A stretch of DNA of 64,000 nucleotides from an uncultured Eggerthellaceae bacterium (lineage in GTDB: Bacteria; Actinomycetota; Coriobacteriia; Coriobacteriales; Eggerthellaceae). The notes beneath the pieces are model-generated. The model saw only the letters and a list, made by a program, of their open reading frames with translations. It did no database searches and was not told the origin of the DNA. Location: assembly GCA_910588205.1 (NCBI GenBank), contig CAJUQK010000009.1:1-64000 (forward strand), written 5' to 3'. Below, piece after piece: positions 16,390 through 24,387 of the stretch. The stretch's first letter is position 1. Each line of letters starts with the position of its first letter. The position numbers and the translations under genes were made by a program.

Positions 16390-17322
16390 ATGCAGCACTT
16401 CAATGAAACAGATGTGAATGATGAGCAGATCCATGGTGACCCTGAACCGGTATTCCTTTATCAACGAGAAGGGTCTTATATCCCCCGCATAGCTGCTGTT
16501 CATGACCTCTGTGGCTACGGCAAGTGCTCTTTAGGTGTGGCTATTCCTGTACTCTCTGCCGCCGGATGCGATGTGTGCCCCGTCCCTACGGGCCTCTTCT
16601 CATCCCATACTGCATTCCCCGGGTGGTATATGCACGACACGACGGATATCCTGGAAGACTACTTGAACGCCTGGAAGGGCATCGATGTGCAGATCGATGC
16701 TGTGTATTCTGGTTTTCTTGGAGCTCCAGAGCAGGTGGATGTGATTCGCTCACTCTATGCAGGATACCCTCAGGCCATCAAGTTCGTTGACCCGGTCATG
16801 GCGGATCACGGCAAGGTCTACCCTACCTACACGCCCGAGCTTTGCTCTGCTATGGCGGAGTTAGCGAAGGCGGCAGATGTACTGACCCCCAACCTCACCG
16901 AAGCAGCCATCATCCTTGGGGAGCCTATCGGAGATGCCTGGGGTGGTGTGGATATCTCTGATGATGAAGCTTCTCGCCTCGTGCATGCTTTATTGGACCT
17001 TGGTGCGAAGAATGTCGTCCTTAAAGGTATCCAACGGGAAGGCGAGACGGTCATCCGTAACTTCGTAGGAGGTGAAGGGATGTCTGATATCGTTGAGGTT
17101 GAGAACGAATATGTCCCGTATATGCTCCATGGTACTGGTGATGTGTATGCCTCTTGCGTGCTTGCGGGTTTGATGGCAGGCCGCTCATTGGTGGAATCTG
17201 TGGCATTTGCCGGGAACTTCGTTCATGACGCGATGATCGTTTCAGCGAAGCAGCCGAATTTCATGGATCGCGGTGTCAGCTTCGAGCTACTGTTGGGCCA
17301 AGTGAGCCAGTTGTTGTCGTAG
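16390..17322 (+). CDS. pyridoxal/pyridoxamine kinase-like protein (PdxK/PdxY type)
   Basis: A 310-residue ribokinase-family protein resembling pyridoxamine/pyridoxal kinases, which phosphorylate vitamin B6 vitamers with ATP. Evidence is the N-terminal AVHDLCGYGKCSLGVAIPVL, PTGLFSSHT, DPVMADHGK, LTPNLTEA, and the C-terminal anion-hole and catalytic segment HGTGDVYASCVLAGLM (usual form GTGDxF/Y). ATG 16390 is preferred because GAGGAAAGAGGA lies just upstream; the frame is open further back, overlapping the previous gene. Its neighbour on the other strand is a PLP-dependent aminotransferase, which fits a B6 connection. Other ribokinase-family substrates such as hydroxymethylpyrimidine cannot be excluded. 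Confidence 0.8.
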   Translation: MQHFNETDVNDEQIHGDPEPVFLYQREGSYIPRIAAVHDLCGYGKCSLGVAIPVLSAAGCDVCPVPTGLFSSHTAFPGWYMHDTTDILEDYLNAWKGIDVQIDAVYSGFLGAPEQVDVIRSLYAGYPQAIKFVDPVMADHGKVYPTYTPELCSAMAELAKAADVLTPNLTEAAIILGEPIGDAWGGVDISDDEASRLVHALLDLGAKNVVLKGIQREGETVIRNFVGGEGMSDIVEVENEYVPYMLHGTGDVYASCVLAGLMAGRSLVESVAFAGNFVHDAMIVSAKQPNFMDRGVSFELLLGQVSQLLS

Positions 17323-17329
17323 GGTTTTT

Positions 17330-17356
17330 AGGCCGACCTCGGTCGGCCCCTACGGG
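17330..17356. repeat. short palindromic repeat (GGCCGACC type)
   Basis: Palindrome GGCCGACCTCGGTCGGCC followed by CCTACGGG, right after the kinase-like gene. It may help terminate transcription, but no U-run follows. Confidence 0.7.
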
Positions 17357-17433
17357 TGATGTTGTATTTCTTATCCTGGTTGAGAGCCGTTCTAAAGGGT
17401 AGTTTTAACCTTTTTGGTATACACGCTCATAAA

Positions 17434-18390
17434 TTATGCATTTGCCTTCTTAAAAGCGCTCTCAATAAGCCGCACACAAAGCGCCGGGAAACTGATTCCG
17501 GCTGCCTTCGCTGCATCTGGAAGAAGTGACGTGGTGGTCATACCAGGAAGCGTATTCGTCTCAAGCACCCAGGGGTTATGATTTGCGTCTAGAATGAAAT
17601 CCGTTCGTGACACACCGTGGCAAGAGAGCGCATTATGGGCTTCGACAGCAAGCTGCTTGATCTTCGTTGTGTCTTCTTCCGACAGACGTGCGGGACAGAT
17701 ATGCTCCGATCCACCCGGCGCGTACTTGGAATCAAAATCATAGGATTCTGCACGTGGAATGATCTCTATGATCGGAAGCGCCTCGGCTGTATCCCCTGCA
17801 CCAAGCACCACAACAGTCAATTCTGTGCCAGTGATGTATTGTTCGATGAGGGCAGCTGTGTCTATCTCTAATGCATCATGGATGGCTTGAGTAAGAGCTT
17901 CTTCACCTTCTACGATGTAGATGCCGAGCGAAGACCCTTCAGTAGCTGCTTTGACCACGCACTTCTGCCCGAGCTTCTTGACGATATCCGCCGTTAAGAA
18001 TGGCTCTCCCCGCCGGATGTACAGGGATTTCGGCGTAGGAACCCCTGCGTGTTGATAGAGGATCTTTGCTTTCTGTTTATCAATGCACACCGCGCTGCCG
18101 AAGACCCCGGATCCGGTGTAGGGAAGATGGATAGTCTCAAGAAAGCCCTGGATAGTGCCATCTTCGCCTCCCTTTCCATGAAGCGCTAAGAAGGCTACAT
18201 CGAAAGAACCTGTGATGAGGGTTTTGATGTCTTCTTCCTTCGTAGGATCAAGCCACTCTACCTGGTATCCAGCCTCGTTGAGCGCGGTGAGCGCGCCTTC
18301 TTTAGAGGCAAGGGATATCTCCCGCTCACCACTGGTTCCGCCTGCTATCAAAGCAACCTTACAATCTTGGGGAGCGGGTATATGGAACAT
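17434..18390 (-). CDS. ddl: D-alanine-D-alanine ligase
   Basis: A 318-residue cytoplasmic ATP-grasp enzyme that forms D-alanyl-D-alanine for peptidoglycan precursors. It shows GGTSGEREISL at the start, LHGKGGEDGTIQG, the Ser/Gly loop EGSSLGI that closes over ATP, SRTDF, and the intact metal-binding motif ETNTLPGMTTTSLLP. Length and motifs match standard Ddl, unlike the longer divergent copy at 13623-14633, so this is the likely housekeeping enzyme. It starts at ATG 18390, divergent from rlmN, with a weak AG-rich SD. Confidence 0.9.
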   Translation of the reverse strand: MFHIPAPQDCKVALIAGGTSGEREISLASKEGALTALNEAGYQVEWLDPTKEEDIKTLITGSFDVAFLALHGKGGEDGTIQGFLETIHLPYTGSGVFGSAVCIDKQKAKILYQHAGVPTPKSLYIRRGEPFLTADIVKKLGQKCVVKAATEGSSLGIYIVEGEEALTQAIHDALEIDTAALIEQYITGTELTVVVLGAGDTAEALPIIEIIPRAESYDFDSKYAPGGSEHICPARLSEEDTTKIKQLAVEAHNALSCHGVSRTDFILDANHNPWVLETNTLPGMTTTSLLPDAAKAAGISFPALCVRLIESAFKKANA

Positions 18391-18499
18391 ATGTTCTCTT
18401 TCTCTCTAGGAAACTATGAGAAGTATAATTGCGAGCAAGCTTGTTGTCACTGCGGAACGTAGAGGTAGATGCATTCTTGATCATGAGATAGAGGTTCCA

Positions 18500-19546
18500 A
18501 TGATAGATATTCGGGAAATGAGCATTGAAGAGCTTGAAGGTGTTGTTGAAGAGCTTGATGAGCCAAAGTTCAGAGCCAAGCAGATATTCGAGTGGCTTCA
18601 TAAGCATAATGTGTCTGATTACGACAAGATGACCAATCTCTCGAAAAGCCTCCGTAGCAAGCTTGCTGAAGCCTATCCTCTCTCAGAGGCCGAACAGGTA
18701 TTGGTCGAAAGCTCTGGAGATGGCACTCGGAAATATGTACTTGAGTTGGAAGATGGCGCTACTGTTGAAACAGTGGGTATGCCGGTGAGTTTTGATGAAA
18801 AGGGTAACAAGATCAAACGGCTGACTGTCTGCTTCTCATCTCAAGCGGGATGTCCTATGGAATGCACGTTCTGTGCCACAGGACGTGAAGGATTCATTCG
18901 GAATCTCACTGCATCAGAAATAGTTGAACAGGTGCTTGCAGTACAAGAGGATTTCGCTACTCCTGTAAGTAATGTGGTTGCTATGGGGCAGGGAGAACCT
19001 TTTTTGAATTATGACAATCTTTTGGGAGCTCTTAGGAGGATCAATACAGACCCAGGTTTGAATATCGGAGCTCGGAAGATAACCGTTTCCACCTGTGGGG
19101 TCATCGAGGGAATCAAACGGTTCGGGAGAGAGCCGGAGCAATTCCGTCTGGCAGTATCGCTCCATTCAGCCCGACAGCGAACACGCGATCAACTCATGCC
19201 GAAGCTTGCAAACCAACCATTGGATCATCTTCAGCAGGCTTTGATCGAGTATAACCACGAAAGTGGTCGACGAGTTACTTTGGAGTATATGCTCATAGCT
19301 GGAATCAATGACTCAGATGCAGAAATGGATGCTTTGGGTGTGTTCTGTGAGGGAATCAACTGCCATGTGAATATCATTCCCTTTAATCCAGTTGAGCGGT
19401 TAGATCTCAGAGCTTCAGGAAGAAGCACTGTGCAACGATGGACCAAAGGGTTGTCTAGTGTTGGTATTCCTGTGAGTGTACGGAACTCACGGGGTGGAGA
19501 CATCCATGGAGCCTGTGGCCAATTAAAAGAGGTCAACACTCGTTAA
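18500..19546 (+). CDS. rlmN: 23S rRNA (adenine-2503-C2)-methyltransferase RlmN
   Basis: A 348-residue radical SAM enzyme that methylates A2503 of 23S rRNA (and A37 of some tRNAs in E. coli). The iron-sulfur motif CxxxCxxC is present as CPMECTFCATG, followed by MGQGEPFLNYDN and VSTCGVIEGI. The catalytic C-terminal cysteine lies in GGDIHGACGQL. ATG 18500 follows AGAGGTTCC and gives the usual N-terminus (IREMSIEELE); the frame extends 28 codons upstream without similarity. It converges on parB with a shared terminator-like hairpin between them. Confidence 0.93.
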   Translation: MIDIREMSIEELEGVVEELDEPKFRAKQIFEWLHKHNVSDYDKMTNLSKSLRSKLAEAYPLSEAEQVLVESSGDGTRKYVLELEDGATVETVGMPVSFDEKGNKIKRLTVCFSSQAGCPMECTFCATGREGFIRNLTASEIVEQVLAVQEDFATPVSNVVAMGQGEPFLNYDNLLGALRRINTDPGLNIGARKITVSTCGVIEGIKRFGREPEQFRLAVSLHSARQRTRDQLMPKLANQPLDHLQQALIEYNHESGRRVTLEYMLIAGINDSDAEMDALGVFCEGINCHVNIIPFNPVERLDLRASGRSTVQRWTKGLSSVGIPVSVRNSRGGDIHGACGQLKEVNTR

Positions 19547-19550
19547 AAGG

Positions 19551-19579
19551 AAGCGGGCACCTGATACCGGTACCCGCTT
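19551..19579. terminator. hairpin between convergent rlmN and parB
   Basis: AAGCGGGCACC and GGTACCCGCTT form an 11-position stem with one mismatch around a 7-nt loop, midway between two convergent stop codons. Only a short T/A run follows, so a bidirectional terminator is likely but not strong. Confidence 0.6.
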
Positions 19580-19589
19580 ATACCATGCT

Positions 19590-20756
19590 TTAATCTTCGA
19601 AACCTGCTGTCATTTCTCTAAAGAGGCGCTCGAGTTCTTTATCGTCTTTGAATTCAATCTCTATCTTATTCTTCCCTTTAGAAGATTTGATCTTCACATT
19701 AGTCTCGAAAAGATCCTTAAGGGTCTTTGCTACGGATTTATATTTCTCAGGAAGTGGTTCTCTCTTCGAAGCGTTCTTATCAGCCTTATTCGAGAGCAAA
19801 CGTGCAATAGACTCTGTTTCGCGTACGCTGAGCTTATTCTCTATGATCTTATTCGTCAGAGACTCACGAGCTTCTTTAGTGGGAACAGAAAGGATTGCAC
19901 GAGCATGACCAGCTGTGATCTTATCCTCAAAGAGCAATTGCTGAGCTTCTTCAGGAAGATCAAGTAAACGTAGGGCATTCGCGATAGTAGAACGACCTTT
20001 TGAGACTGCTTGGGCGATATCAGCCTGGGTCATCTTACGTCGCTCCATGAGGCGCCTATACCCATAAGCTTCCTCAATAGGATTCAGGTCAGAGCGCTGA
20101 ATATTCTCGATGAGTGCCAGTTCAAGGGCCTTGTCATCATCAACATTCTTAACTTGGATAGGAACTTTCTTGATACCAGCTAGCTTTGATGCTTGCCAAC
20201 GACGTTCACCGGCGATGATCTGATATTGCCCGTCTTCAGTCTCGCGAACAAGGATTGGTTGGATTAACCCTTCCTTCTTAATAGAATGAGAGAGTTCTTC
20301 GAGCTCATCTTTCTTGAAATTAGTTCGCGGCTGATCTGGATTCGGGGTAATGGAATCTATCTCTACTTCAGTGATACCCTCTTCATGAGATATCTCTTCC
20401 TGTTTAGAAGACTCTGTAGTCTTGAGTGTTTCACGTGAAACACTCTTCTCAATAGGTTTAGGGGCTTGGTTTATAGATGCGTTTATCAGATTGGAATTCT
20501 GAGGGGTTGATTCCTCTTCTTGATGAGGGATAACCTGAGGTTCTGAAGTTGTTTGTTTCGGGGCTGTCTTCGCAACAGCTACCTTTTCAAAGCTATCAGT
20601 CTTTCCGCTGAGCTTGGCATCTTGATCAGAATAATCTATCTCTTCATTCTCGTTGTAAATGATTCGCTCTCGCTCTGTAGTGCGAGGAGTAGAAGAAGGC
20701 CCATTGATCAGGGAGTTCAAACCTCTTCCAAGACCACCACGATTATTTTTAGCCAC
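19590..20756 (-). CDS. parB: chromosome partitioning protein ParB (CTPase, parS-binding)
   Basis: A 388-residue ParB/Spo0J protein that loads at parS, spreads as a CTP-dependent clamp and works with ParA to segregate origins. Residues 1-130 are a long low-complexity linker after the ParA-interacting start GGLGRGLNSLI. The ParB core follows: PDQPRTNF, IQPILVRE, the CTP-binding AGERRWQAS, box II ENIQRSDLNPIEE, an HTH (TQADIAQAVSKGRSTI) and a C-terminal dimerisation part. Its own coding sequence carries a perfect parS (20427-20442), read as SVSRETL. The start overlaps the end of parA by 8 nt. Confidence 0.95.
   Translation of the reverse strand: MAKNNRGGLGRGLNSLINGPSSTPRTTERERIIYNENEEIDYSDQDAKLSGKTDSFEKVAVAKTAPKQTTSEPQVIPHQEEESTPQNSNLINASINQAPKPIEKSVSRETLKTTESSKQEEISHEEGITEVEIDSITPNPDQPRTNFKKDELEELSHSIKKEGLIQPILVRETEDGQYQIIAGERRWQASKLAGIKKVPIQVKNVDDDKALELALIENIQRSDLNPIEEAYGYRRLMERRKMTQADIAQAVSKGRSTIANALRLLDLPEEAQQLLFEDKITAGHARAILSVPTKEARESLTNKIIENKLSVRETESIARLLSNKADKNASKREPLPEKYKSVAKTLKDLFETNVKIKSSKGKNKIEIEFKDDKELERLFREMTAGFED
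20427..20442. promoter_or_regulatory. parS site inside parB
   Basis: Exact TGTTTCACGTGAAACA; the palindrome extends to 22 bp (20424-20445). It is the canonical ParB-loading sequence. Confidence 0.95.
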
Positions 20757-21684
20757 GCTCGATCACTTCCTTTGCAAGCTCCTGATAACAGATAGCCCCT
20801 TTTCCATGGGGATCATATTCAGTGATAGGCATACCAAAACTAGGAGCTTCTGATAATTTGACAGTACGAGGGATAAGCGTATTGAAGACGAGTTTCCCGA
20901 AATACCCTTGAACTTCTTCCACCACTTGTTTTGAGAGTGTTGTGCGATTGTCATACATAGTCAAGAGCACACCAAAGATATCAAGAGTTGGATTTAGGCG
21001 AGTTTTGACACGTTTCATTGATTCAAGGAGTTTTGTCACACCTTCCAACGCATAGAACTCACATTGGATAGGAATAAGAAGCTTATCAGCTGCTACAAGA
21101 GCATTGATCGTGAGGAGACCAAGTGAAGGTGGGCAGTCAATGAGGATATAGTCATATTTTCCTCTTACTGCGCCTACTGCTTCTTTAAGACGATTCTCGC
21201 GCGCCATCTCTGAGACGAGCTCTACTTCAGCTCCGGCAAGATTGATGGTAGCAGGAACGATATCAAGATCAGGATAGATATCAGGAATGATAGCTTCTTC
21301 GATAGAAACATCGTTAAGAAGCACATCATAGATACAGTTCTTTACGAGGGTCTTCTCTATACCAAGCCCACTGGAAGAATTACCTTGGGGGTCAAGATCA
21401 ACCAAGAGAACCTGCTTGCCATTTTCTCCAAGAGCAGCCGCTAAGTTGATAGCTGTTGTTGATTTCCCCACTCCTCCTTTTTGATTGATTACAGCGATGA
21501 TACGCGTCTGACCTATCACATGATCCACTGGTTTCTTATCGAGATAGGTTTTAAGTGTCTTCACATCCATCTGATCTTCAATAGGAGGAACAACATCTCG
21601 GATGACGACTTCGGCATTCTCGATATCGAATTCATCGATGGGTGCTTTTTGATACTGTGTTTGATTATCATTGTATTGGTTCAC
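20749..21684 (-). CDS. parA: chromosome partitioning ATPase ParA/Soj
   Basis: A 311-residue deviant-Walker ATPase that moves ParB-bound origins along the nucleoid. The core starts after a ~58-residue N-terminal extension: INQKGGVGKSTTAINLA (deviant Walker A), LVDLDPQGNSSSGLG, and DYILIDCPPSLG (Walker B). The extension is longer than in most chromosomal ParA and is Asp/Glu-rich. Its start faces the rsmG start, with a parS site between them. It is likely co-transcribed and translationally coupled with parB (8-nt overlap). Confidence 0.95.
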   Translation of the reverse strand: MNQYNDNQTQYQKAPIDEFDIENAEVVIRDVVPPIEDQMDVKTLKTYLDKKPVDHVIGQTRIIAVINQKGGVGKSTTAINLAAALGENGKQVLLVDLDPQGNSSSGLGIEKTLVKNCIYDVLLNDVSIEEAIIPDIYPDLDIVPATINLAGAEVELVSEMARENRLKEAVGAVRGKYDYILIDCPPSLGLLTINALVAADKLLIPIQCEFYALEGVTKLLESMKRVKTRLNPTLDIFGVLLTMYDNRTTLSKQVVEEVQGYFGKLVFNTLIPRTVKLSEAPSFGMPITEYDPHGKGAICYQELAKEVIERG

Positions 21685-21738
21685 CGATCGCTCTCCTTTC
21701 AGTTGGCGGTGAGTATAACAAATATGATTGGATATACG

Positions 21739-21754
21739 TGTTTCACGTGAAACA
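21739..21754. promoter_or_regulatory. parS site between parA and rsmG
   Basis: Exact TGTTTCACGTGAAACA in the divergent parA-rsmG spacer, so ParB binding here could also affect both promoters. Confidence 0.95.
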
Positions 21755-21778
21755 CTCTCGACCGATAGGAGTTATAGA

Positions 21779-22438
21779 ATGGAAAACGTATACGAAGTGC
21801 TTGATACGTATCTCGATAAGATCATTGAAACCAATACACGAATCAATGTAACAAGGATAACAGATAAACAAGAAGGGAGACTCCTTCATTTAGAAGACTC
21901 CCTTGCTGTTCTTGAAGAAATGAATGAAGCTCCTGAAGGTATATACGGTGATCTAGGAACAGGAGGAGGATTTCCTGGAGTTCCTTTAGGGATAACAACA
22001 GGGAGAGATACCGTTTTAATAGACTCCGTTAAAAAGAAGATAACTGTAATAGAGGGAATTCTTGAAAGTCTTGGATTAGATAAGGAGATCTCTACCTACA
22101 GTGGACGTATAGAAGAGTTAGCTCAAGAAAAGCCAGGTGCGTTCTCAGTTCTTACCGCTCGAGCGTTGAGTTCTTTATCTTCATTGATCGAATTAGCCTC
22201 TCCGCTTCTTTGTAAAGATGGATATTTGATCTGCTTAAAAGCGAATATTGATACATCTGAGATAGAGGCCGCTCAAGCAATAGAAGATAAAGTAGGAATG
22301 AGACTGATCAAAGATAGAGAATACGATCTAAGCGATCATGAGACTCATCGTAGGGTTCTTGTATTCGAGAAATATAAGGAGCCTTCAATCAACCTACCAC
22401 GTAGGATAGGAATGGCTCAAAAGAGGCCATTGAAGTAG
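21779..22438 (+). CDS. rsmG: 16S rRNA (guanine-527-N7)-methyltransferase RsmG
   Basis: A 219-residue SAM-dependent enzyme that methylates G527 in the 530 loop of 16S rRNA. The SAM-binding motif GDLGTGGGFPGVPLG is clear, followed by LIDSVKKKITV and LTARALSSLSSLIELA. ATG 21779 has ATAGGAG upstream; the longer frame starting at 21728 would read through the parS site and is unlikely. In most relatives rsmG lies in the same direction between jag and parA. Here it is on the opposite strand, convergent with jag and divergent from parA. Confidence 0.92.
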   Translation: MENVYEVLDTYLDKIIETNTRINVTRITDKQEGRLLHLEDSLAVLEEMNEAPEGIYGDLGTGGGFPGVPLGITTGRDTVLIDSVKKKITVIEGILESLGLDKEISTYSGRIEELAQEKPGAFSVLTARALSSLSSLIELASPLLCKDGYLICLKANIDTSEIEAAQAIEDKVGMRLIKDREYDLSDHETHRRVLVFEKYKEPSINLPRRIGMAQKRPLK

Positions 22439-22456
22439 TAATGACAGATGTATTAA

Positions 22457-22474
22457 GGTCGATCACGATCGACC
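22457..22474. repeat. short palindromic repeat, GGTCGATC variant
   Basis: GGTCGATCACGATCGACC, a sister version of the family without the CCTACG tail, 18 nt after the rsmG stop. Confidence 0.6.
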
Positions 22475-22511
22475 ATAACGAATGATGTAGCATTTCTTAG
22501 GTTGTTGCATC

Positions 22512-22537
22512 GGGCCGAGCCAGCTCGGCCCCTACGA
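22512..22537. repeat. short palindromic repeat (GGGCCGA type)
   Basis: Palindrome GGGCCGAGCCAGCTCGGCCC followed by CTACGA; the core is identical to 13354 and 13567. Confidence 0.75.
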
Positions 22538-22567
22538 GTGATGTTACGTTTTCTGGGTTGTTACATC

Positions 22568-22592
22568 GGGCCGACCAAAGTCGGCCCTACGG
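22568..22592. repeat. short palindromic repeat (GGGCCGA type)
   Basis: GGGCCGACCAAAGTCGGCCC followed by TACGG. Confidence 0.7.
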
Positions 22593-22610
22593 ATCGTGCG
22601 ATAGATTTTT

Positions 22611-22722
22611 CGTAGGGGCGGATCGTAATCCGCCCGGGGTTGCACCTGGAATAACCCGGTACGTCAGGTTATCCGGCAGGTGTCGCAATGAATATGTTGC
22701 GCGTGATCTTCGCGCAACGCAT
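22611..22722. repeat. 112-nt compound structured repeat, copy 2
   Basis: Ungapped match to 13399-13510 (90/112 identical). It contains the palindrome GGGGCGGATCGTAATCCGCC, an inner hairpin with arms CACCTG..ATAACC and GGTTAT..CAGGTG, and a 3' hairpin TTGCGCG/CGCGCAA. Confidence 0.75.
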
Positions 22723-22765
22723 CCTTATTATAAAAATGAATCCTTTGATCTATTAGAGGATTACA

Positions 22766-23269
22766 TTAAACAGGGAAGACTACCACGTGACGATCTGAGC
22801 CTTCTCCTTCTGATTCCGTCTCGACTTTTGGATCATCCTTCAACGCAATATGAACTAACCGACGCTCATAGGGAGTCATTGGTCTCATTGAGATGCTCCG
22901 GCCCTGAGAAACAGCACGTCGAGCTGTTGAGTGAGCGATACTCTCTATCTTCTCGCGCTGACGACTCTTATATCCTTCAACATCTATCACCACAGGATAT
23001 CGGAAGCCAAGCTTTCGGTAGTTGATAGCCGATACGATGAATTGAAGAGAATCAAGAGTCCTTCCATAACGACCAATAAGCACAGCAAGGTCATCACCAG
23101 TGATATCAAGGATCAATTCTCCTTCATCACCTTCGTATTCATCAATAGTGACTTCTCCAACATTAAAATGTTCAAGGATCCCTTGGAGAGTCTCAATTGC
23201 TACATCTGCTATCTGATCAAGGTCTACTTCTTCATTCTCTTGTTCAGTCTCAATGATCTCTTCACTCAT
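22766..23269 (-). CDS. jag: Jag/KhpB RNA-binding protein (KH-R3H)
   Basis: A 167-residue RNA-binding protein of the Jag (KhpB/EloR) family, linked in Firmicutes to cell elongation and sRNA binding. After an acidic N-terminal stretch comes a KH domain with IGRYGRTLDSLQF and then an R3H domain (STARRAVSQGR and MTPYERRLVHIAL). It lacks the Jag_N domain, as in actinobacterial versions. ATG 23269 has GGAGG five nt upstream; an ATG four codons earlier overlaps that SD and a parS site. Its usual partner genes yidC-yidD-rnpA-rpmH lie directly upstream. Confidence 0.92.
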   Translation of the reverse strand: MSEEIIETEQENEEVDLDQIADVAIETLQGILEHFNVGEVTIDEYEGDEGELILDITGDDLAVLIGRYGRTLDSLQFIVSAINYRKLGFRYPVVIDVEGYKSRQREKIESIAHSTARRAVSQGRSISMRPMTPYERRLVHIALKDDPKVETESEGEGSDRHVVVFPV

Positions 23270-23280
23270 GACAACCTCCA

Positions 23281-23296
23281 TGTTTCACGTGAAACA
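23281..23296. promoter_or_regulatory. parS site between yidC and jag
   Basis: Exact TGTTTCACGTGAAACA in the short gap between the yidC stop and the jag SD. Confidence 0.95.
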
Positions 23297-23297
23297 A

Positions 23298-24074
23298 TTA
23301 ATGCTTCTTGGTTGGGCGCTTCTTCTTCTCTTTACGCACAACATCAACCTCGACTGGTTTAGCAACCAAAGCTTTCTCGGCCTCTTCTGCTGCTTCTTGC
23401 TTGCGGCAACGGCTTAGAGTGAATTGGTTCTGTCCGATACCGATCAATGAAGAAACACCCCAGAAGAGAAGAACACCAGCTGGAGAACTCCAAGAGATCC
23501 ATAGCATGAATATGCTCATAACAACTGCCATGATCAAAGTCTGATTACGCTGCTTACTATCCTTGCTCTTGAGCTGTTGTTGAATCATAGGGAAGAAAGT
23601 AGCACCTGCAAAGACAAGCATAAGGATCAGATAGGGAACAAATGTTCCTATACCTTGACCGAGTGCTCCTGATGGTGACTCTGTAAGATTAGGTACTAAG
23701 TGATAAAAGGAGAAATTCTGGACCTCAGCCCTACCTCCCATTTCCCTCAACACTTGGAAGAGGGCTATGAAAATAGGCATCTGAAGCAACATAGGAAGAC
23801 AACCTGCTAGTGGGTTGAAGTGGGCTTCCGCATAGAGTTTCTGAGTCTCTTGGCCGATCCTCACCTGATCCCCTGCATACTTTTCCTGCAGTTTCGCGAT
23901 CTGTGGTTGGATCTTCTGCATCTTAAAATTCGATTTCGCCTGTTTATGCATCAAAGGGGCGACGATGATACGGAAGATGACCGTGATGATGATGATAGCG
24001 AGGCCCCAATCACCAACCAATCCATAGAAGAAATTGATGGCCTCGAAGATCCAATCTTTGAATACATCCCACAT
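23298..24074 (-). CDS. yidC: membrane protein insertase YidC/Oxa1
   Basis: A 258-residue insertase that places proteins into the cytoplasmic membrane with or without SecYEG. It is the short form without the Gram-negative P1 domain. The first helix of the core holds the conserved Arg in IIITVIFRIIVAPLMHKQA. A charged hairpin (KIQPQIAKLQEKYAG) and the later helices LPMLLQMPIFIALFQVL, LILMLVFAGATFF and AVVMSIFMLWISWSSP follow. The C-terminus is Lys/Arg-rich (KEKKKRPTKKH), which would favour ribosome contact. It is followed by jag and preceded by yidD, 4 nt away. Confidence 0.93.
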   Translation of the reverse strand: MWDVFKDWIFEAINFFYGLVGDWGLAIIIITVIFRIIVAPLMHKQAKSNFKMQKIQPQIAKLQEKYAGDQVRIGQETQKLYAEAHFNPLAGCLPMLLQMPIFIALFQVLREMGGRAEVQNFSFYHLVPNLTESPSGALGQGIGTFVPYLILMLVFAGATFFPMIQQQLKSKDSKQRNQTLIMAVVMSIFMLWISWSSPAGVLLFWGVSSLIGIGQNQFTLSRCRKQEAAEEAEKALVAKPVEVDVVRKEKKKRPTKKH

Positions 24075-24078
24075 AAAG

Positions 24079-24387
24079 CTAGTCCACCTCTTTAGTCCTG
24101 TGGCTTATAGGGTAGACCTCAGGAACTGGATCATACCCATGCGGCCCCCCTGGTCGGCATCGAAGGATACGCTTTACTGTGAGAACGAATCCTTTTCGGA
24201 AGCCAAAACGCTTGAAAGCACTGAGACCATATTCCGAACAACTTGGAATGAATCTACAACTTGAAGGAAGCAAAGGAGAAATGAGTGCTTTATAAAGAGT
24301 GATCAAACCGATTGCGATATACAGTGGTACCCGTTTGATATATATCGTAATCTGTTCGATCGTTCCTTTATGATTCCCTCTTGACAT
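24079..24387 (-). CDS. yidD: membrane protein insertion efficiency factor YidD
   Basis: A 102-residue YidD protein, a small amphipathic membrane-associated factor that assists YidC. The family core is intact: LYKALISPLLPSSCRFIPSC, SEYGLSAFKRFG and ILRCRPGGPHGYDPVP. The C-terminal tail is short. Its start overlaps the 3' end of rnpA by 20 nt, and yidC follows after 4 nt, so these genes are translationally coupled. Confidence 0.93.
   Translation of the reverse strand: MSRGNHKGTIEQITIYIKRVPLYIAIGLITLYKALISPLLPSSCRFIPSCSEYGLSAFKRFGFRKGFVLTVKRILRCRPGGPHGYDPVPEVYPISHRTKEVD

Larger units (their letters stand above)
22439..22765. other. 327-nt convergent spacer filled with repeats
   Basis: The gap between the rsmG and jag ends carries three short palindromes and the second copy of the 112-nt compound element. 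No gene is visible; an open frame running from 22558 into jag is antisense and repeat-derived. Confidence 0.75.

Noticed and set aside
22558..23025. Plus-strand open frame of 155 codons across the repeat region and jag
   Set aside because: Its first part is translated repeat DNA and the rest is antisense to jag, which has clear KH and R3H domains.
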